From positions 1 through 21,510 of the forward strand of contig USIK01000005.1 of assembly GCA_900554775.1 (NCBI GenBank): a stretch of DNA of 21,510 nucleotides. The letters run 5' to 3'. Below are positions 15,171 through 19,339 of the stretch, one piece after another. A program made the position numbers and the translations under genes. Below the pieces are notes generated by a model. The model was not told where the DNA came from, made no database searches, and saw nothing but the letters and a program-made list of their open reading frames with translations. How positions within the stretch are numbered: the first letter of the stretch is position 1; each line of letters starts with the position of its first letter. This stretch comes from an uncultured Oscillospiraceae bacterium. Its GTDB lineage: Bacteria > Bacillota > Clostridia > Oscillospirales > Acutalibacteraceae.

Positions 15171-15207
15171 AAATAAAAAGCAGCGGCTAACCCAAGCTAA
15201 CCGCCGC
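15171..15207 (-). terminator. Rho-independent terminator of the 825-residue surface protein gene
   Basis: On the minus strand GCGGCGGTTAGC, loop TTGG, GTTAGCCGCTGC form a 12-bp stem with three G-U pairs, followed by TTTTTATTT. It begins 11 bp after the stop codon. Confidence 0.93.
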
Positions 15208-15217
15208 ATAGATCTGT

Positions 15218-17695
15218 TTATCTATTTTTTCTTCTTTTTTTAGCAAACCAAACACTTGCTAAGCCACTTGTTAACATAGTTGAAACCAAAGAGATTAAAC
15301 CTACATTGTCGCCCGTTTTGTAAATAATATCACTAATAACATTACCTTTCGAGCCTTTGCCATCGTCAGCTTTGGATTCATCATCGCCTGTCTTTGAATC
15401 CGCAGCTTTAACATCAAATTTAGTCTCGCACTCGCCGTCTTCATAAACCAATGTTAAGGTGTGGTCTCCAGCGCTAAGAGTTTTTAGATAATCATTTTTG
15501 AGTTCAACAATAGTTGAGCCGGATTTAACAGTGTAGTCTTTGTCTTTCGTTAAAACAGTGCCGTCAACTTTAACGCTCGAAAGCTTGTCTAAACTTCCGT
15601 TTGCACGGAAAATAAGCGAACCATTTTCGGCTTCAGTATAAGTGTTTCCGTCAACTGCGCTTAATTTATAGTCTGTAGCTTTGCAAATTGTGCAAACGCC
15701 GTCTTTGCCGAATTCATGCTCAACTTTCTTGCCTTTTTCATTTTCGAAGGTTTCTTCGCTTGAGGTGCCTTTGCTGCTCTCGCCGCATTCGCAAGATTTA
15801 TAATAAGATATAACGTCGCCGCAAGTTAAGCCTTCTTTGAGGTATTTTTCATCTAAAACTATCTTGTTAAAGGTATGAGCCACGGTTTCTGAATGAGCAT
15901 CGCAAACTTTGCATTTGTGATAGTGGCCTTTTTCGCCGTCAATTATGAAAACGCTTTCATCGAAAGTGTGAGGGAGCATGTCGAGTTCAACGCTTGCTTT
16001 ATCTTTTATTTCTTCGCCCGGTTGGCCGTCTTTACTTTCAAAGTATGTGCCGCACTCCGCACATTTGAAATATTCGATGTTGCCTTTCTTGGTGCAAGTT
16101 GGCTCCACTGCTTCAACTTTTGTGAATGTATGGCCTTTCGCAGGCAACTCAATATCAGTCAAAGCTTCATTAGCATTTTCATCTGCAAAGGTTTTGCTGC
16201 ATTTCGGGCATTTATAATATTCTTTGTTGCCCGCAGTGGTGCAGGTCGGGTCCACTTTGTCAGTTTTAGTAAGAGGGAAAGAATGGCTTGTTCCAAGGTT
16301 TTCAAGCGTTAAAACAACCGAACCATCTTCTTTAAAGGTTACTTTTGCAGTTTTCTCGCCTAATTTGGCAGTAAACTTAGGATTAAAATAATATTTTTCG
16401 TTTGGTTTCAAGCAAACAGTGTATTTATACATGCTGTTTTCTTCGAAACTTCCAAGTGCGCCTACTCCGGAGTCAGCTGGAGTGTACTGCCCTGAAACAG
16501 CGCGCTTTTCAACATTACCTGAAGAATCAATCTTTTCCCATAATTGGTAAGCCATGCTGTAGTTAGCGTCAGTGCCAACTTTTTCAATGAATTTAGGTTG
16601 AGTTCCCACTTGATTGCAAGAAACATCAAAGTTTTTGCTTTCTGACAATGAAGCTGAGTCTATGCTAATTAATGCCTCGAAACTTTGCCTGTAAGTCAAA
16701 ATTCCGTTGGAAAGAGTTATGCAATTAACCACAACAGGGTTGTCTTTATCAAAGCTAAATTTATCGGCTGGATTTACAACAATAATATATTTGTAAACAA
16801 CGCCTTTTTCAAATTTGTTCGAATTTTTAGCCGTTATTTCTTTTGTTCCGTCGGTGCTTACCCATTTTTCTTCTATGGTGCATCTTGGCGAACTCTTGGC
16901 TGCAATGTCAACTAGTTGTGCATTAAATGTTGGCCTATCACCCACATGATACACAGAAGTTTCATTCAAACCTTCTATTGAAAGGTCTTCACTGGAAATA
17001 ACCATGAAATGAACTCCAACACTTTCGCTTGAAAGTAGAGCTGTAACTTTATCTCCAAGGTTTTTCAATTTGACGGCAGTTCCGTTAAGATAAACATTTT
17101 TAAGGTTGCTACCATTTAAGAAATTCTTACCTATGTACTCGATACTATCCGGCAAAATAATGTTGCTTACGGTTGCATCTGCACTTGCGAAGTCCGCTAT
17201 TCCCACAGTCCCGCTTCTAATTTCTATTTCGCTTGCAACGCTTGATCCAAAGCCCGTCATCCAATTTCCAACATAACGAATCCCATCCTCTTCAGTTTCG
17301 CATTTTGCATCTTTAAATGCATCAACGCCGATTCTTTTCACAGAAGATGGAATCGTTGCCGTCTGAGCATTACCAAGCCCGCAGAAAGCATAGTTGCCAA
17401 TCGATGTAACTCCTTCTCCTATCACAATTGAAGTTATAGTTGATTCTTTTTCATACCAAGGAGCGCTACTCGAATCAGCAAAATCTTTCATTTCGCCGCT
17501 TCCGCTGATCGTCAAAACCCCTTCGGCAGTAACTTCCCATGAAACGTTATTTGTTGAGCTACCAGTGCCAACAGCGCTGCAATCACCCGAATCGCTTATG
17601 CCAGCAAGTACGGAAGGAAACGATGACATCGGAAATGCCAAAAATGCCGCTAAACAAACCGAGCAAACTCCTTTAAATGTTTTGTTCACATCCAT
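15218..17695 (-). CDS. Large BspA-type surface protein with CxxC repeats, 825 residues
   Basis: Predicted secreted surface protein. Order of parts: signal peptide (1-31); BspA-type leucine-rich repeats (about 55-215, with GEGVTSIGNYAFCGL and IPSSVKRIGVDAFKDA); two beta-rich modules (about 240-345 and 355-470), each with an aromatic-Trp start and an FxxGxxYKY-like core; a region with five cysteine pairs (C496/C499, C545/C548, C595/C598, C635/C637, C668/C671) amid GHTF/AHTF-type spacers; an Ig/X2-like domain (about 678-765, SVKVDGTVLTKDKDYTVKSG); an acidic linker; and a sorting-type end, YKTGD (792-796), hydrophobic stretch, KKRRKNR. The ATG has AAAGGAG 8 bp upstream. The CxxC pairs could bind metal or form disulphides. 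Signal and tail match the 363-residue paralogue; both probably reach the surface by the same route. Confidence 0.9.
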   Translation of the reverse strand: MDVNKTFKGVCSVCLAAFLAFPMSSFPSVLAGISDSGDCSAVGTGSSTNNVSWEVTAEGVLTISGSGEMKDFADSSSAPWYEKESTITSIVIGEGVTSIGNYAFCGLGNAQTATIPSSVKRIGVDAFKDAKCETEEDGIRYVGNWMTGFGSSVASEIEIRSGTVGIADFASADATVSNIILPDSIEYIGKNFLNGSNLKNVYLNGTAVKLKNLGDKVTALLSSESVGVHFMVISSEDLSIEGLNETSVYHVGDRPTFNAQLVDIAAKSSPRCTIEEKWVSTDGTKEITAKNSNKFEKGVVYKYIIVVNPADKFSFDKDNPVVVNCITLSNGILTYRQSFEALISIDSASLSESKNFDVSCNQVGTQPKFIEKVGTDANYSMAYQLWEKIDSSGNVEKRAVSGQYTPADSGVGALGSFEENSMYKYTVCLKPNEKYYFNPKFTAKLGEKTAKVTFKEDGSVVLTLENLGTSHSFPLTKTDKVDPTCTTAGNKEYYKCPKCSKTFADENANEALTDIELPAKGHTFTKVEAVEPTCTKKGNIEYFKCAECGTYFESKDGQPGEEIKDKASVELDMLPHTFDESVFIIDGEKGHYHKCKVCDAHSETVAHTFNKIVLDEKYLKEGLTCGDVISYYKSCECGESSKGTSSEETFENEKGKKVEHEFGKDGVCTICKATDYKLSAVDGNTYTEAENGSLIFRANGSLDKLSSVKVDGTVLTKDKDYTVKSGSTIVELKNDYLKTLSAGDHTLTLVYEDGECETKFDVKAADSKTGDDESKADDGKGSKGNVISDIIYKTGDNVGLISLVSTMLTSGLASVWFAKKRRKNR

Positions 17696-17761
17696 TAAAA
17701 CAACTCCTTTACATACATTATTTTTTAGTAACTAGATATCAAAACCCAGTACTTGAAAGCA

Positions 17762-17790
17762 ATTATATAACTATACGCTAAAAATTTCAA
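17762..17790 (-). promoter_or_regulatory. Sigma-A promoter of the 825-residue surface protein gene
   Basis: On the minus strand, TTGAAA (17790-17785), 17 bases, TATAAT (17767-17762). Transcription would start near 17755, leaving a leader of about 60 nt. Confidence 0.85.
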
Positions 17791-17850
17791 GTATATTTTT
17801 AAAATAATTAACTATTTACAATAAAATTTTAAAAATTGCAAATTCCTAGA

Positions 17851-17887
17851 AAAAATTAAAGCCTGCCAAACCAAGTCAGCAAGCTCT
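17851..17887 (-). terminator. Orphan minus-strand terminator upstream of the large surface-protein gene
   Basis: On the minus strand a 9-bp stem (17887-17879 with 17866-17858, two G-U pairs) is followed by AATTTTTT. No minus-strand gene ends just before it: the nearest is the antisense RNA ending at about 18139, which has its own terminator. The gap 17791-18000 otherwise holds only AT-rich sequence and the toxin promoter. Confidence 0.6.
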
Positions 17888-17963
17888 TTCCAGGGGTTTT
17901 TACTTAATAAAATTCTTTTGCGATTCCTTTTTTGGTAATAACTGAAAATAATGTAAAATTTTG

Positions 17964-17992
17964 TTGTATTACGCCTGATTTTAATATAAAAT
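17964..17992 (+). promoter_or_regulatory. Promoter of the small hydrophobic peptide (candidate toxin) mRNA
   Basis: TTGTAT (17964-17969), 17 bases, TAAAAT (17987-17992). Transcription would start near 18000, giving a leader of about 60 nt. The -35 box is weaker than that of the opposing RNA, as is common for toxin against antitoxin promoters. Confidence 0.6.
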
Positions 17993-18002
17993 ATTTCTTA
18001 GC

Positions 18003-18055
18003 AGTAGGAGTTTAGCCTATGGAAAACGGTTAATCTGCCCCTGAGAAAGGGGTGG
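18003..18055 (+). promoter_or_regulatory. Structured leader of the candidate toxin mRNA, with a four-codon upstream frame
   Basis: AGGAG (18006-18010) stands 8 bp before a tiny frame ATG GAA AAC GGT TAA (18019-18033). TTAGCC (18012-18017) can pair with GGTTAA (18028-18033). A hairpin CCCCT/AGGGG (18038-18042 with 18048-18052) covers the purine-rich site GGGGTGG just before the toxin ATG. The layout suggests that toxin translation is held back and perhaps coupled to the upstream frame. Confidence 0.55.
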
Positions 18056-18060
18056 ATGAT

Positions 18061-18153
18061 ATGCTAAAATTATTAGTGTTAAGTGGATTTTTTTCAACCC
18101 TTTTCTTAGTAATTTATCTTATATTGGATTCTGCATATAAAAAAATGAAATAA
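18061..18153 (+). CDS. 30-residue hydrophobic peptide, candidate type I toxin
   Basis: The peptide starts MLKLLVLSGFFSTL, continues FLVIYLIL, and ends in a short polar, lysine-rich tail (DSAYKKMK). It is thus one membrane helix of about 20 residues with a basic end, as in type I toxins such as Fst or BsrG, which damage the membrane when overmade. I do not see a close match to a named family. A purine-rich site (GGGGTGG, 18049-18055) stands 5 bp before the ATG and is partly locked in a hairpin. The last five codons and the 3' untranslated region are covered by an antisense RNA from the other strand. The peptide is far too short for normal gene callers. Function rests on architecture, not on similarity. 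Confidence 0.72.
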   Translation: MLKLLVLSGFFSTLFLVIYLILDSAYKKMK

Positions 18154-18185
18154 CCGTTTCCCTCTACCAAAGTTGAACGGTTATT
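18139..18185 (-). terminator. Terminator of the candidate antitoxin RNA
   Basis: A perfect 10-bp stem, AATAACCGTT (18149-18158) with AACGGTTATT (18176-18185), has a 17-base loop. On the minus strand TCATTTTTTT follows. On the plus strand no T-run follows, so it does not clearly end the toxin mRNA. Confidence 0.82.
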
Positions 18186-18239
18186 CCATTGACTTAATCA
18201 CTTTTGGGGGCTAGCCGCTTTTCAAACGGTTTAGCTCCT
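18139..18239 (-). ncRNA. Candidate antitoxin RNA, about 100 nt, antisense to the toxin mRNA 3' end
   Basis: A near-perfect promoter would start transcription at about 18239, and a hairpin with a T-run ends it at about 18139. There is no convincing coding frame. The RNA is fully complementary to the toxin mRNA from the last codons through its 3' region. Its 5' part also contains AACCGTTT, complementary to AAACGGTT in the toxin leader, so contact at two sites is possible, as in the Enterococcus par (Fst) system. The 5' portion can fold as a hairpin with loop TTTGAAAAG. The stronger promoter fits an abundant, short-lived antitoxin. Confidence 0.72.
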
Positions 18240-18245
18240 GCTACT

Positions 18246-18274
18246 ACTATATAATTGGAAACTAAAAATGTCAA
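18246..18274 (-). promoter_or_regulatory. Strong sigma-A promoter of the candidate antitoxin RNA
   Basis: On the minus strand, TTGACA (18274-18269), 17 bases, TATAGT (18251-18246): a perfect -35 box, ideal spacing, and a one-off -10 box. No protein gene lies downstream in this direction before 17695, so it must serve an RNA. Confidence 0.88.
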
Positions 18275-18297
18275 CTATTTGTTGCATTACAAAAAGA

Positions 18298-18335
18298 AAA
18301 GTCTCTCCCGAAGTCAAAGGAGAGACTTTATTTTT
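18298..18335. terminator. Bidirectional terminator between the toxin locus and the cysteine-rich protein gene
   Basis: A perfect 11-bp stem, AAAGTCTCTCC (18298-18308) with GGAGAGACTTT (18319-18329), has a 10-base loop. ATTTTTG follows on the plus strand and TCTTTTTG on the minus strand. It can end both the cysteine-rich protein gene and a long form of the toxin mRNA. Confidence 0.92.
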
Positions 18336-18336
18336 G

Positions 18337-19194
18337 TTAGCTTTGTTCTGTTGTTTGGGTCGTGCTTGAACCTGAACAACCTCCGCAACCACCGCATCCG
18401 CCTGAAGATTCATTTTTAATTTTTGGTGGGAAAAATTCTGCTGTAGGGAACTCAATCCTGCTGAAAAGATCGCAAGGATTATCACTTGAAGAGGTGCACT
18501 CTTTTGTCGGAACACAGAAATCATATGCCGGGATAAGCATCTGAACATTTCTTTCGATCTGAACTATAGTAAAAATTCCAAGCGTGACCGCAACGGCTCT
18601 ATTGACCGCATTTGACCTTATAAATTCACCGCCGAAACGCCTACAAATTGATTCCGGGACCCTAGTTTGAGCCTGGCAAGCGCACTCGCTTACGGTGCAA
18701 AGTTTGGCCGAAAGCGCCACAGGGTCAGCAACTTGAACCACAGCACGCGGCAAATTCCTGAGTGAAGCATTTTGAACATCGGTTTCGCCCGAAGAAAACT
18801 CGGAACTAAACACTCTCACGCCGCCTTCGCTTCCATAAAGAATGGCCCTTTTGCTGAAAACGCAAAGCCCTGAAACGGTTGCCGGCATGACCGAAGGAGC
18901 CATGAAAGCCTCAATGTCAACTTCGAAAAAGTAGGTCATATCTATCGAGTAATATCCTCTGCGGAAAGGAACAGGTTCCATATCAATGAAAGTGGTGATA
19001 ACACTAACATCTTTAACCCTTACGCTTGTTGCTTGGTCGATAATGTGTTGACCGGATTCAGTAAAATTCACTCTTAAATTTTCAAGGCAGCTTCTGTCTG
19101 CGCAAGAATCGTAAACTCTGTAAGCATCAATGCAAACAGGCTCTTTGAATTGATTATTTTCACGGCAAGAAAATGTAGAAAAATTCTCTGTCAT
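18337..19194 (-). CDS. Cysteine-rich hypothetical protein with a Gly-Gly-Cys tail
   Basis: Unrecognised, although its style is that of a conserved Clostridia family. The 285 residues contain 15 cysteines (about 5%), in groups such as DSCADRSC (29-36), LCTVSECAC, and FCVPTKEC, then a C-terminal GGCGGCGGCSGSS run and a Thr/Gln-rich end. There is no signal peptide or clear membrane helix; the middle is beta-rich (VSVITTFIDMEPVPFRRGYY, then FFEVDIEAF). The many cysteines and the Gly-Cys tail would suit cross-linking or metal binding, for instance in a spore coat, but that is inference. GGAGGG stands 9 bp before the ATG. It lies downstream of pcrA on the same strand across a 145-bp gap and is closed by a strong terminator. 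Confidence 0.8.
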   Translation of the reverse strand: MTENFSTFSCRENNQFKEPVCIDAYRVYDSCADRSCLENLRVNFTESGQHIIDQATSVRVKDVSVITTFIDMEPVPFRRGYYSIDMTYFFEVDIEAFMAPSVMPATVSGLCVFSKRAILYGSEGGVRVFSSEFSSGETDVQNASLRNLPRAVVQVADPVALSAKLCTVSECACQAQTRVPESICRRFGGEFIRSNAVNRAVAVTLGIFTIVQIERNVQMLIPAYDFCVPTKECTSSSDNPCDLFSRIEFPTAEFFPPKIKNESSGGCGGCGGCSGSSTTQTTEQS

Positions 19195-19203
19195 ATAAAA
19201 ATC

Positions 19204-19318
19204 CCTCCATAATATTAATGGCTGTCAAAAATAGTTGATAAATATTTTTCTTTAAAAATTACTATTTCTTACTGACAATCCCCAAAAATTTGGGTTTCCA
19301 ATAATCATATTATGGAGG
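19204..19318. repeat. 12-bp perfect inverted repeat around the gap between pcrA and the cysteine-rich gene
   Basis: CCTCCATAATAT (19204-19215) and ATATTATGGAGG (19307-19318) are perfect inverted copies, 91 bp apart. The left copy holds the ribosome site of the cysteine-rich gene. Inside are further dyads: AAATAGT/ACTATTT with TGTCA/TGACA, and CCCAAA/TTTGGG. No gene is seen within; no strong promoter could be picked out. Confidence 0.5.
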
Positions 19319-19339
19319 TAATTTAAAATTTGTTACCTG

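Larger units (their letters stand above)
18003..18243. repeat. Repeats flanking the toxin-antitoxin candidate
   Basis: AAACGGTT occurs as an exact direct repeat at 18024-18031 and 18224-18231, 200 bp apart, so each opposing RNA carries the complement of the other's copy. In addition, the leader at 18003-18041 resembles the reverse complement of 18206-18243 (AGTAGGAGTTTAGCC against AGCAGGAGCTAAACC, then GAAAA, CGG and CCCC in the same order). Confidence 0.6.

Noticed and set aside
14859..15217. A CRISPR array or riboswitch in the long AT-rich gap
   Set aside because: No regular repeats with spacers and no known aptamer core were found; only a promoter, a terminator and one imperfect direct repeat.
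18001..18245. A miniature inverted-repeat transposon
   Set aside because: The ends are only partly alike and no target duplication was seen, while promoters, terminator and coding frame all fit a toxin-antitoxin pair. It remains a possible alternative origin for the locus.
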